Assembly (NCBI GenBank): GCA_020051155.1
Contig: JAGVJK010000014.1
Location: 1-52,352, forward strand
Direction: 5' to 3'
From: Gammaproteobacteria bacterium
Lineage (GTDB): Bacteria; Pseudomonadota; Gammaproteobacteria; UBA1113
DNA: 52,352 bases
Shown: positions 28,301 through 35,813 of the stretch, in pieces
Layout: every line of letters begins with the position of its first letter
How positions within the stretch are numbered: the stretch's first letter is position 1
Position numbers and translations under genes: made by a program
Notes under the pieces: model-generated
What the model was told of the DNA's origin: nothing
Seen by the model: the letters and a program-made list of their open reading frames with translations, nothing else
Databases searched by the model: none

Positions 28301-28512
28301 CCATTGATTTGTTCTTCTAAGGGTGTCGTCACTTGTTCTGAAATCACAGAGGAAGATGCACCCGTGTAAGTTGAATTCACTTGCACCTGTGGTGGAGTGA
28401 TTTGTGGAAATTGCGCAATGGGCAATAGAAAGATGCAAATAAATCCTACCAACATCATGAGAATGGCAATCACCATGGCAACGATCGGGCGATTGACAAA
28501 AAACTCAAACAT
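25369..28512 (-). CDS. acrB: RND multidrug efflux pump, inner-membrane subunit (AcrB/HAE1 family)
   Basis: 1047 residues, full length. Twelve membrane segments are expected. Seen: N-terminal MFEFFVNRPIVAMVIAILMM, porter domain repeats, the proton-relay pair of Asp in LAIGLVVDDAIVVVENVYR, and the relay Lys in LIGLAAKNAILIVEFAKQ. The trimer takes drugs, bile salts or dyes from the periplasm and passes them with AcrA to an outer-membrane TolC channel. It starts 18 bases after acrA, with AGGAG upstream, and overlaps yggS. No TolC-type or regulator gene is next to it. Confidence 0.95.
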   Translation of the reverse strand: MFEFFVNRPIVAMVIAILMMLVGFICIFLLPIAQFPQITPPQVQVNSTYTGASSSVISEQVTTPLEEQINGVEGMIYMSSVSNNNGNSSITVTFNVGYDLDIAAVDTQNNADVAKPLLPDTVLRNGVVVNKVSTNMVLIVNLFSPNGTYDEKFLGNYADIHITNVLQRIPGVGTVTNYGLMQYAIRVWLDPDKLANLSLTTNDVLNAINEQNAQVAAGIIGSPPAPSDQDFTYQVNTKGRLTSVKDFEDIIVRRNSDGALVRIKDLGSVELGGNTYSISSLYNGKDTASLGIYQLPNANAIQISNSIHAAMADLAKRFPKDIAYNIAYDTTNFVKASLIDVVKTFFEALFLVFLVVYIFLQNWRATLIPCIAIPVSLIGTFGLLKAFGFSINTLSLLGMVLAIGLVVDDAIVVVENVYRQVEESGKSIKAATLAAMDEVKGPIVATTLVLMAVFVPVAFMPGLTGQLYNQFALTIAFSVGLSGINSLTLSPSLCALILKGHHQPSFKFFIYFNDGFERASEVYRHGLNRLLTSWKYVVLGFIGLCILTYALFKILPTGFIPDEDQGYFIVSFAGQPATSLQRTQTVSMQAQKILEKLDGVQDIVFINGYNLIDSITQPNYAVAFVVLKPWDDRKSKALNVNQIMKLAQERLNALNNVHIAVLNPSPIPGLGSTGGFQFQIQDLDSLGIETLAKVTTQFIQEANKQPQLSRVFTTFSTETPQLWVDLDREKAKTLGININDIFQTLQVYLGSLYIDNFNKYGKTYQVLVQAMGDKRSKVADIQRLYVRNDQGKMVPLSALTTIKNITGPYNITHYNLYDSTTVNGSAAPGYSSGQALKTMEKLAKQLFPSGIGYEWTGVALQQKQTGNLAPFIFLLSLVFVFLFLSALYESWSMPFIVLLSVPLALLGAATALLIRGLQLDVYAQIGLVMLIGLAAKNAILIVEFAKQKREAGEPIVQAALDAAKLRLRPILMTAFAFIFGVIPLMTASGAGASSRHSIGTTVVGGMLCATFLTLIIVPTFYVIIEKMRERREMRKNLANHDADEIPQ

Positions 28513-28529
28513 GGGTGGCTATCTCCTGG

Positions 28530-29663
28530 TTATGGCGTGCTGGTTTTGGTGGCAGGCGGGGTGGTGTTGTCCACGATGACAGCTCGGCCTGGCCGCACAG
28601 CTTGGAAATTATTTGTAATCACACGATCACCAACGTTTAGCCCGGAGGAAATGATGCTTTGATTTTTGTAGAGTCCATTGGTTTGAATAGGTGCAGGTTG
28701 AGCTTTGTTATCTGCATCGATCACATAGGCAAATTCTTTGCCTTGTATTTCTTGAACGGCAGTTTGTGGAATGAGGATTGCGCGAGGGTTTGTTGTTAAA
28801 TACACTCGCGCGGTGCCATGCAATCCTGGTAATAATTCGTGGGTTGGATTGGGTAAAGTGGCGCGCAAGGTGACGGTGGAGGTGGTTTGGTCCACGGCGT
28901 TGTTAGTGAAGTTCAAAACACCGGGATATACTTTTGTAGAACCAGGAATCGTCACTTCCACATTAAGCGTGCCATTTCGCTTCGTCATATATTGTTGAAT
29001 GAGGTTGTAATCTTGATCACTGGGATTTATCAGAAAATAAATGGGATCTAACGAAATGACCGTGGTGAGTTTAACCGGTGTGGCGGCACCATTGACATAG
29101 TTTCCAACATCAACCAGTGTTTGGCTGACTTTGCCATTAACCGGCGAGACCATGGTGCAATAACTCAGATTAAGTTGTGCCGTTTCTACAGCTGCTTTAG
29201 CAGCCAACACATCGGCTTGCGCTGATCTTGCTTGAGCCACAGTAGAGTCATATTGTTCTTGGGAAATAACGGCCTTTGCAATCAAGTGTTTCATGCGCAA
29301 ATATTCTTTTTCTTGAAAAATAGCGATGGCTAACTTTTGCTGCAAGGTTGCATTTGCTTGGTCCAATGCCGCTTGGAATGGACGTTTGTCGATGACATAC
29401 AGCAGTTGATTCATTTTGACATAATCGCCTTCGGTGAAAGCTTGCTGTACTAAAAAACCGCTGACACGTGCACTAATATTGACTAAAGCTTGCGCGCTAG
29501 CAGTGGTAATAAAATCTTTGGTGACAGGGATGCTTTGCTCTTTAATCGTCATGGAGGTAACTTTTAATGGCGGTTGAGGTGGTGTGCTTTTTTTGCAGCT
29601 GATCAACGCCAGGCTCATCATGAGCACGGTGCAAGTGGTTACTAATTGTTTATTTCTATTCAT
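28530..29663 (-). CDS. acrA: RND efflux periplasmic adaptor (AcrA family lipoprotein)
   Basis: 377 residues. Signal peptide with lipobox LISC, then the standard hairpin layout: barrel-sandwich halves (VSGFLVQQAFTEGDYVKMNQ, then VDVGNYVNGAATPV) around an alpha-helical hairpin, and a beta-barrel region near GLHGTARVYL. It joins AcrB to the outer-membrane channel. First gene of the acrA-acrB-yggS-proC set. Its ribosome-binding site is weak or distant. The upstream 138-base gap is the likely promoter region. Confidence 0.94.
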   Translation of the reverse strand: MNRNKQLVTTCTVLMMSLALISCKKSTPPQPPLKVTSMTIKEQSIPVTKDFITTASAQALVNISARVSGFLVQQAFTEGDYVKMNQLLYVIDKRPFQAALDQANATLQQKLAIAIFQEKEYLRMKHLIAKAVISQEQYDSTVAQARSAQADVLAAKAAVETAQLNLSYCTMVSPVNGKVSQTLVDVGNYVNGAATPVKLTTVISLDPIYFLINPSDQDYNLIQQYMTKRNGTLNVEVTIPGSTKVYPGVLNFTNNAVDQTTSTVTLRATLPNPTHELLPGLHGTARVYLTTNPRAILIPQTAVQEIQGKEFAYVIDADNKAQPAPIQTNGLYKNQSIISSGLNVGDRVITNNFQAVRPGRAVIVDNTTPPATKTSTP

Positions 29664-29801
29664 ATGACGTGGTCATTCCCTGAAGTGGTAAAGCTCCATT
29701 TAATATGTATAGCATAGCCGCATTCAGAATAAACCCCTGCGAGGGGAGTATATCTATTTTTTCAGGTAGATATGATTAAAATGAGTAGTTTTCTGTTGCT
29801 T

Positions 29802-30764
29802 TTAAAACCAGTGGCTAGCTTCGGGTAGAGATTGTTGCGACAGTGGTGTGGGTTTATCTGCCAGTAAGCCATTAGCCAATACTTGTTTAATAATTTCACG
29901 GGAGGATAAAACGCCTGGCGATTGTACCCACAATGCGCGATCGGCGATATAAATGCGTTGATGTTGCACGGCTGTTAACTGTTGCCAGAGAGGTGCGTCT
30001 TGAATATGGTCCAAAGGTTGGCGGTTGCCATCGGTTAAGAGAACCACGATGGCGTCAGGATTGAGGGCTAATAAACCTTCTAACGTGATAGTTTGTACAA
30101 TTTCGCCTTGATGTGCAGATAATGCATAAGGTCGGCCCAACATGGAAAAAAGTTTGGCAATGTAACTATTGTTGGTAAAGGCTTTGATTTCATTGTCGGG
30201 AAACAGATTGACCACGAGTAAGGGGCCAGCCTTGGGATTACTTGCAGCTTTTGCCCGCTGAATCATGGCGTGCTGTTCCTTTAGGATTCGCTGTGCTTTC
30301 TCAGATTTATTAACAGCTTTGGCAATGGTTAGGAAGGATTCTTCCATTTCTGGGTAACTGACGCGCAAAGAATTCACCATAAGGGTGGGAGCAATTTTTT
30401 GTAATTGTGGGTAAATGGCTGCGTCGCGACCCGTATCGGCCAAAATCAAATCGGGTTTACAGTTTAATAAGGCTTCTAAATTAGGATGCTCGCGGCTACC
30501 AACTTGCGGGACTTGCCGTAGATGTGGGTTGATGCTTAATAAATAACCGGGACCGGAGCGATTAAAGATGCCACCTACATCTTCGCTGATGATCATACAG
30601 GCGGGCTCAATGCCTAAGGCTGTTAAGTCGTCAGTGAGAGATATCTCGAGAGAGGCGATCCGTTGTGGAGTCGGAGATGCTGGGTTTGCAGGCTCTGCGG
30701 CCATTGTTGTGATACAAGAGAATAAGCTTACTATGATCAATAGATGTCTCAATGCTGGTTTCAT
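29802..30764 (-). CDS. periplasmic metal/siderophore/cobalamin-binding protein (FecB/BtuF type), orphan
   Basis: 320 residues. The frame extends upstream, but that part runs through the trpC start on the other strand; ATG 30764 gives a normal signal peptide (LLIIVSLFSCITTMAAEP). The mature part has the class III binding-protein pattern: PQRIASLEISLTDDLTALG, VGSREHPNLEALLNCKPDLIL, a long linker helix, and a second lobe with NSYIAKLFSMLG and LEGLLALNPDAIVVL. It should deliver Fe3+-siderophore, haem or cobalamin to an ABC importer. No permease or ATPase gene lies within this window, so the partner must be elsewhere. Exact ligand unknown. Confidence 0.82.
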   Translation of the reverse strand: MKPALRHLLIIVSLFSCITTMAAEPANPASPTPQRIASLEISLTDDLTALGIEPACMIISEDVGGIFNRSGPGYLLSINPHLRQVPQVGSREHPNLEALLNCKPDLILADTGRDAAIYPQLQKIAPTLMVNSLRVSYPEMEESFLTIAKAVNKSEKAQRILKEQHAMIQRAKAASNPKAGPLLVVNLFPDNEIKAFTNNSYIAKLFSMLGRPYALSAHQGEIVQTITLEGLLALNPDAIVVLLTDGNRQPLDHIQDAPLWQQLTAVQHQRIYIADRALWVQSPGVLSSREIIKQVLANGLLADKPTPLSQQSLPEASHWF

Positions 30765-30807
30765 CCGATATTTGCCTTGTAATGGTGTGCGGTATATTAT
30801 CGCGCAA

Positions 30808-30813
30808 AGTATA
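30808..30813 (-). promoter_or_regulatory. candidate -10 element TATACT of the FecB-like gene
   Basis: Minus-strand CGCTATACT followed by TTGCGCG, about 45 bases before the ATG at 30764. It lies in the short region shared with divergent trpC. No strong -35 is visible. Confidence 0.35.
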
Positions 30814-30837
30814 GCGAACTTATATAAGGGGTTGCCA

Positions 30838-31605
30838 GTGAAACAAGATATTCTAACAACCATTTTGCAGCAAAAGCATAAAGAAGTGGCGCAGCGTAAA
30901 CAAGAAGTGTCCTTGGAGCAATTAAAACAACAAGCGGCGCGCTGCCCAGAAAGTCGACATTTTGTGCGAGCCCTCGAAAATCGCATGCGATTACAACAAC
31001 CAGCGATTATTGCTGAAGTAAAAAAGGCGTCACCTAGCAAAGGCGTGATTTGTGAAAATTTTAATCCCATTGCTATTGCGCGAGCTTATGAAGTGCAAGG
31101 TGCGAGTTGTATTTCTGTTTTGACGGACGAACAATTTTTTCAAGGTTCTGATGAGTATCTCGTTGAGATTAAGCGGCATGTTTCTCTCCCTTTATTGCGT
31201 AAAGATTTTATTGTTGATGAATATCAAGTGTATGAAGCGAAATGTTTAGGCGCAGATTGTATTTTGTTGATCGTGGCAGCTTTAACCGATACACAGCTAC
31301 AAGCGTATTGTCAGCTAGCTCAGCAATTAGGAATGGCTGTCTTAGTAGAGTCTCACGATGCGGAAGAGTTGCAACGAGCGCTATCTCTTCCCACACCATT
31401 AATGGGCATCAATAATCGCAATCTACGCACCTTTGAAACAGATTTAGCAACCACGTTGAAATTATTGCCGATGGTTCCAGCAGATAAATGGGTTATTACA
31501 GAAAGCGGTATTCAATCTCCGCAAGAGATTCAATCTATGGTGCAACAAGGTGTATTCGGATTTTTAATTGGTGAAAGCCTTATGCGCGGATATCAACTAT
31601 TTTAG
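30838..31605 (+). CDS. trpC: indole-3-glycerol phosphate synthase
   Basis: 255 residues, a single TIM barrel without the PRAI (TrpF) domain. Seen: PAIIAEVKKASPSKGVI with the two catalytic Lys, SVLTDEQFFQGS, LPLLRKDFIVDEYQV, LVESHD, GINNRNLRTFE and the phosphate-binding ESGI. It closes the indole ring in tryptophan synthesis. The start is a GTG at 30838, preceded by AAGGGG six bases upstream; the longer frame upstream lies across the FecB-like gene and is not real. No other trp gene is nearby. Confidence 0.93.
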   Translation: MKQDILTTILQQKHKEVAQRKQEVSLEQLKQQAARCPESRHFVRALENRMRLQQPAIIAEVKKASPSKGVICENFNPIAIARAYEVQGASCISVLTDEQFFQGSDEYLVEIKRHVSLPLLRKDFIVDEYQVYEAKCLGADCILLIVAALTDTQLQAYCQLAQQLGMAVLVESHDAEELQRALSLPTPLMGINNRNLRTFETDLATTLKLLPMVPADKWVITESGIQSPQEIQSMVQQGVFGFLIGESLMRGYQLF

Positions 31606-32606
31606 TATGATGACCTATGGTATCTTCTATTGCCGCAGAGGGCGTCTGCAGCATACTCTGTGAATGAGTCCGAATTAACGCAATGCACGATCTCTCTGTT
31701 GCAGGCGGAAGGTTGCAGTTCTAGATCATCATCATCTTTTTCTTTCTCACGCATGCGAAGATATTCTCTCTCGCTGCGACCATAGCGTTGAGCAATGTAA
31801 CCATCATTGTCATTTTCGACAACGCAATGACGGACTCGATTTGACGCAGCGTGTACCCACCATTGAGCGCAGGCATTTAAGACAGCAGTGAGAAGATTAA
31901 AGAGTAAAACTAAGACTCTGAGATCTTCAAGAAAATATTTCGTGCCCGCAGCAACTAGGAAGCTCGACATGAAAGAGAAAAGCATACCTGCTATGACAGG
32001 AGTCGTTGAACTAATAGAGGGAGTGCAACGAGGTGAAGGTTTATGATGTCGCGTTGTTCCTGGTATATCATAATGAACAGCAACCGCTTTGCTCCATACA
32101 TAACTATGTATAGAATCTGATACAGCGGTTTGTAACATCGCAACGAGAGCTGTCACACCCATTGAGACCAACATAAAAAGGGGAGTTGCCTCAAGACCTA
32201 CATCCAACGCATGTTCTGTTGCTAAGATAGGATAAAAATAAGGGAGGATTCCTGCGAAAGAAATAACAAGATGATGTCGATTAAGTTCGGGCTTACGTAA
32301 CTCGATTTGGCATCGCTCAAAAAAAGAAGGTGCTCTTTTGCTGTGTTTGCGATTGGAGGGGATAGGATGGTAGGCGCGTCCAATATAAATTGGTTTATCA
32401 GAAGTTTCTGCTGTTTGGATACGAGTAACCCCTGGCGGTAGTGGCGTGTTGCTAAGCGAAGCTGCTATAGCCTGCGGGGAAAAAAAGGCATTATAACTTT
32501 CATCGTCACTGCCACTTGATGGTGGATCTGGCAATGGAGATGGCTGTGCGTCGGTCGTGGTGCGCGACATATTTGAAAGTTCAACAGCTCTCTCTTCTTT
32601 ATCCAT
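31602..32606 (-). CDS. four-helix membrane protein with Ser/Pro-rich N-terminus, unknown function
   Basis: 334 residues, not recognised. ATG 32606 is chosen because GAGG lies six bases upstream. Residues 1-100 are polar, Ser/Pro-rich and probably disordered (PSPLPDPPSSGSDDES). Then come about four membrane segments (near residues 115-140, 145-170, 212-236 and 243-265), and a charged C-terminal tail (REKEKDDDDLELQ). It has no signal peptide. The style (disordered arm plus hydrophobic hairpins) is like membrane-targeted effectors of intracellular bacteria, but no secretion motif is proven. Its stop is interlocked with the trpC stop (TTAG). Confidence 0.72.
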   Translation of the reverse strand: MDKEERAVELSNMSRTTTDAQPSPLPDPPSSGSDDESYNAFFSPQAIAASLSNTPLPPGVTRIQTAETSDKPIYIGRAYHPIPSNRKHSKRAPSFFERCQIELRKPELNRHHLVISFAGILPYFYPILATEHALDVGLEATPLFMLVSMGVTALVAMLQTAVSDSIHSYVWSKAVAVHYDIPGTTRHHKPSPRCTPSISSTTPVIAGMLFSFMSSFLVAAGTKYFLEDLRVLVLLFNLLTAVLNACAQWWVHAASNRVRHCVVENDNDGYIAQRYGRSEREYLRMREKEKDDDDLELQPSACNREIVHCVNSDSFTEYAADALCGNRRYHRSSY

Positions 32607-32735
32607 GATCAACCTCTTTATTTCTGTGATACCTCTGCAGAGCTGTGATACTCTGTGCGCACTGAAACAATGGTGCACATGATATTGAGCCAGCATTCTA
32701 ACAAAGAATCTATTTTTGTCAAAAATTAATGCAGA

Positions 32736-33545
32736 TTATAAACGGTGATGTTGATCCACTGGCATCCGTTGCCGGATTTCCCGCAGCTGTTGCAAATCAA
32801 TGGTCGCTGCCACACAGCCAACGTTCTCAGGCATTTTTTGTAAAATACGCCCCCAAGGATCAATAATGCAACTATCACCAAAGGTTTGGCGGCCTGTATC
32901 ATGAGTTCCCCACTGACAGGATCCCAACAGATAACAAAAGTTCTCAATGGCGCGCGCGCGGGTGAGCACTTCCCAATGTGCTTTGCCGGTGGTGACAGTA
33001 AACGCCGCAGGAACAGCAAACACATCGACTTGTTGTTTGCGTAAGGCGCGAAATAATTCGGGAAAGCGAATATCGTAACACACAGCCAAACCCACTTTGC
33101 CAATAGGCGTATCCACACTCACGAGAGAAGTGCCTGGTTCTGTCGTTGCAGATTCTTGATAAGATTCTTGGCCGGGGGTGATGATGGCATCAAATAGATG
33201 AATTTTATCATAACGAGCAACACGCTCACCGGCGGCGTTAAACACCAAGCAAGCAGCACGGATTTTTTCTGAGTCTGTACATTGCAAGGGGATTGTGCCG
33301 CCAATGATCCACAATTTAAAATCTTGCGCCATGCGTTGCAAACAGTCTTGAATCGGGCCATGACCATCGGGCTCTGCAGCATTTTTTCTTTGCGTAGGCT
33401 CCATAAACATGGTGGCCCACATTTCAGGTAATACTGCCAATTGCGCACCGGCAGCGGCAGCTTGTTCTAATAATATTCGTGCTTGCTTAAAATTAGCAGA
33501 GACCTCTTGTGACGAAGTCATTTGAATGACAGCGGCTTTAGGCAT
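32736..33545 (-). CDS. carbon-nitrogen hydrolase, Nit1/deaminated-glutathione amidase type
   Basis: 269 residues, one nitrilase-fold domain. The Glu-Lys-Cys catalytic triad is clear: Glu in AVLPEMW, Lys in RYDKIHLFD and Cys in GLAVCYDIRFPELFR. The family repairs deaminated glutathione or hydrolyses other omega-amides. Substrate is not defined by sequence; YbeM/Nit1-like is the closest type. Starts immediately inside minus-strand sequence near the repeat at 33673. The following gene on the same strand starts 130 bases downstream. Confidence 0.88.
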   Translation of the reverse strand: MPKAAVIQMTSSQEVSANFKQARILLEQAAAAGAQLAVLPEMWATMFMEPTQRKNAAEPDGHGPIQDCLQRMAQDFKLWIIGGTIPLQCTDSEKIRAACLVFNAAGERVARYDKIHLFDAIITPGQESYQESATTEPGTSLVSVDTPIGKVGLAVCYDIRFPELFRALRKQQVDVFAVPAAFTVTTGKAHWEVLTRARAIENFCYLLGSCQWGTHDTGRQTFGDSCIIDPWGRILQKMPENVGCVAATIDLQQLREIRQRMPVDQHHRL

Positions 33546-33672
33546 GTTCCTTTCCTACCTTTTATATTTTTGTGCAGTATACATCCTAGTTTGCTTTAGG
33601 TACAATCCTATGCTGTTCGTGGGTGCGATTGAAAGTATCGGTTAGATGAGCCTACTTTTGATACCTCCCCTA

Positions 33673-33806
33673 TGTCATCCTGGGCGTAGCGAAGGATCCT
33701 CATCTTACGGGGCACAAAGCATTAACATGTGTGAGATCTTTTGCTCTATTGTTTGGAGGGATTGTTCTTCGTAAGATGGAGATCCTTCGCTACGCTCAGG
33801 ATGACA
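33673..33806. repeat. repeat family C, large inverted repeat
   Basis: About 134 bp. Arms TGTCATCCTGGGCGTAGCGA and TCGCTACGCTCAGGATGACA are nearly perfect inverse copies, with further pairing (GGATCCTCATCTTACG / CGTAAGATGGAGATCC) inside. This is a single copy here. It fills most of the 306-bp gap between the amidase and VOC genes, where no gene is seen. Confidence 0.85.
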
Positions 33807-33851
33807 CAGTGGTCATCGCGAAATTTCTTTAAATAAAGGAAACTCAGCATC

Positions 33852-34286
33852 ATGAAAAAAGTAGATACTAAACGTCCTCTTCCAACAGCCGGCATGCGTC
33901 ACCTTGCGCTGTTTTGCCAACACTTAGAAAAATCTGTGGATTTTTATCATAAGCTGATTGGGATGGCTATCGAGTGGCAACCGGATGATGATAATTACTA
34001 CCTCACATCGGGCAACGACAATTTAGCATTGCACCGCGCTCCCGCAGAATTTAAACCCGGTAAATCACAGCGTTTAGATCATTTAGGTTTTATTATCGAT
34101 AACAAAGAGCAAGTGGATATTTGGTATGACTATTTGCGTGATCATCACGTCGATATCATTTGTACTCCGAAGGATCATCGCGATGGCGCGCGCAGTTTTT
34201 ATTGTCGCGATCCAGAGGGCAATGCCGTGCAAATGATTTATCATCCACCTTTATCCATGCCAGCCGTTGCAGGAGCGAGTGCTTAA
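33852..34286 (+). CDS. VOC-superfamily (glyoxalase-like) protein
   Basis: 144 residues, one vicinal-oxygen-chelate domain made of two beta-alpha-beta-beta-beta repeats: MRHLALFCQHLEKSVDFYHK in the first, LDHLGFII in the second, and the closing DPEGNAVQMIYHP with a likely metal-binding Glu. The His of MRH and LDH are the other candidate ligands. Function (glyoxalase, dioxygenase or resistance type) is not resolved. AGGAAA precedes the ATG. Its stop overlaps the coq7 start by one base (TAATG), so the two are probably co-translated. Confidence 0.82.
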   Translation: MKKVDTKRPLPTAGMRHLALFCQHLEKSVDFYHKLIGMAIEWQPDDDNYYLTSGNDNLALHRAPAEFKPGKSQRLDHLGFIIDNKEQVDIWYDYLRDHHVDIICTPKDHRDGARSFYCRDPEGNAVQMIYHPPLSMPAVAGASA

Positions 34287-34921
34287 TGCGACAGCTTTCT
34301 TTCATCGATCAGTGGATTCAACAAGCGGACCAAGCATTACGTGTTGTTACCAACACCGTGACAGCGGAGCGTGATAACCCAGCGCGCGAAATCGCAGCTG
34401 CGCCGCTGTCTCTTCAAGAGAAAAAAACCGTTGCAGGTTTAATGCGGGTAAATCATGCGGGCGAAATTGCAGCACAAGCGTTATATCAAGGGCAAGCATT
34501 TACGGCGAGCAATACATCCCTGCAACAACATTTACAACAATCCGCTAATGAAGAAGTGGATCATTTAGCGTGGTGCGAAGAACGCTTACAAGAAGTGAAT
34601 AGCCATACCAGCCGTTTAGCGCCACTGTGGTATGCCGGCTCTTTTTGCATTGGTGCTATTGCTGGATTGGCGGGTGATCGATGGAGTTTAGGTTTTGTTG
34701 CAGAAACAGAATACCAAGTCCAACAGCATTTAGAAAAACACATGGCAAAGTTGCCAACGCAAGACGCCAAAAGTCGTGCCATCCTAGAACAAATGCATGA
34801 AGATGAAGCTACTCATGCAAAAAAAGCGTTGGATGCTGGCGCTGCGCCATTGCCTAAAATGATCAAGGCCGCCATGACCTTAACTTCTAAAATTATGACG
34901 AAAACCAGCTATTGGATTTAA
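34286..34921 (+). CDS. coq7: 2-polyprenyl-3-methyl-6-methoxy-1,4-benzoquinone monooxygenase (Coq7)
   Basis: 211 residues. Coq7 adds the last hydroxyl group in ubiquinone synthesis, using a di-iron centre and O2. Two EXXH pairs with partners are visible: RVNHAGEIAAQALYQGQ, NEEVDHLAWCEERL, TEYQVQQHLEKHM and HEDEATHAKKALD. A longer frame upstream overlaps the VOC gene, but ATG 34286 fits the family start. It replaces the flavin enzyme UbiF found in E. coli, and implies aerobic life. Next is a family B repeat. Confidence 0.95.
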   Translation: MRQLSFIDQWIQQADQALRVVTNTVTAERDNPAREIAAAPLSLQEKKTVAGLMRVNHAGEIAAQALYQGQAFTASNTSLQQHLQQSANEEVDHLAWCEERLQEVNSHTSRLAPLWYAGSFCIGAIAGLAGDRWSLGFVAETEYQVQQHLEKHMAKLPTQDAKSRAILEQMHEDEATHAKKALDAGAAPLPKMIKAAMTLTSKIMTKTSYWI

Positions 34922-34928
34922 TGCCATA

Positions 34929-35055
34929 TATACCCATTCCACTTCAAGATGCGAAGCAGCTTGCAAGCCCGGGTTCCCCGGGCGCAGCATCTAATAAAAG
35001 GATATACCGCCTGCTCTGATGCTAGAAAATCGCATCTTCATTGGCGAGCGGTATA
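34929..35055. repeat. repeat family B, copy 2
   Basis: 127 bp, matching the outer parts of copy 1: TATACCCATTCCACTTCAAG at the left, CAAGCCCGGGTTCCCCGGGC in the middle and TTGGCGAGCGGTATA at the right. It lacks the internal insertion of copy 1, so it may be the basic form. Confidence 0.85.
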
Positions 35056-35241
35056 GTGGTGGTTTCTTTTTAACGCGATTTATATTGGCAGAGCCATGCG
35101 GATATGACACAATACCACCTTAATATTCTTGGGCGTAATCCCTCCAATATTATAAGTCACTGATTTGAAAGACCTTTTGTTATGGCTCTTGTAAATCATG
35201 ATACTGGTATTAACGTAAGCTTACGGTTTAGGAGAGCTTTA

Positions 35242-35592
35242 ATGAAGAAAATATATGTTGGCAACTTAGCCTACAACACCAACGAACAAGAACTGGAAGG
35301 TTTTTTTGGCACCTACGGCGAAATCGTGCATTTGAAATTAGTGCGTGACTTTGCAACGGGCAAATCTAAAGGTTTCTGTTTCATCGAATTTGCAACTCCT
35401 GATCAAGCACAAGCTGCTTTGGATAGCAACGGTAAAGATTTACAAGGTCGTTCTTTGAAAGTGAGCTTAGCTCGTGAACAACAAGGCGGCGGTAATGGCG
35501 GCGGCGCTCGTAGCGGCGGCGGTTTCCGTGGTGGCCGTAGTGGCGGCGGCGATCGTGGTGATCGCGGTGGCGACCGTGGTGGTCGTTACTAA
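35242..35592 (+). CDS. RRM-type RNA-binding protein with Gly/Arg-rich tail
   Basis: 116 residues. One RNA-recognition motif (residues 2 to about 78) with RNP2 IYVGNL and RNP1 KGFCFIEF, then a Gly/Arg/Asp-rich tail (GGGDRGDRGGDRGGRY). Small RRM proteins of this form occur in many proteobacteria and cyanobacteria, often induced by cold; a chaperone-like RNA role is inferred. ATG 35242 follows AGGAGA by seven bases; the longer frame upstream has no such site. A hairpin follows the stop at 35632. Confidence 0.93.
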   Translation: MKKIYVGNLAYNTNEQELEGFFGTYGEIVHLKLVRDFATGKSKGFCFIEFATPDQAQAALDSNGKDLQGRSLKVSLAREQQGGGNGGGARSGGGFRGGRSGGGDRGDRGGDRGGRY

Positions 35593-35631
35593 GCTAAAAT
35601 ACGCAGTCATTCGACAGTATTTTTACTTGAG

Positions 35632-35661
35632 AACCTCATCTTGCGCATGCAAGGTGAGGTT
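35632..35661 (+). terminator. hairpin terminator after the RRM gene
   Basis: A 13-bp stem AACCTCATCTTGC / GCAAGGTGAGGTT (one G-U type mismatch) with a 4-base loop, 40 bases after the stop; the downstream tract is only moderately T-rich. Confidence 0.6.
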
Positions 35662-35813
35662 ACTCTTCTGATAAGCTTTTCAATAAATTCATGTTTTTCT
35701 TAAGGTAAACAGCAAAAATTCTTAAACTGTTTCGCAATTATCCAGTAAAAGCGATGGCAAATCATGTGTTGTGTGGTACCATGGGCGAAATTTTTTAAAT
35801 TTGGCGAGCAATT

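Noticed and set aside
30568..30837. Long upstream extension of trpC
   Set aside because: It lies across the FecB-like gene; the GTG at 30838 has a good site and fits the family.
30765..31070. Upstream extension of the FecB-like protein
   Set aside because: Cys-rich shadow of trpC; the signal peptide starts at 30764.
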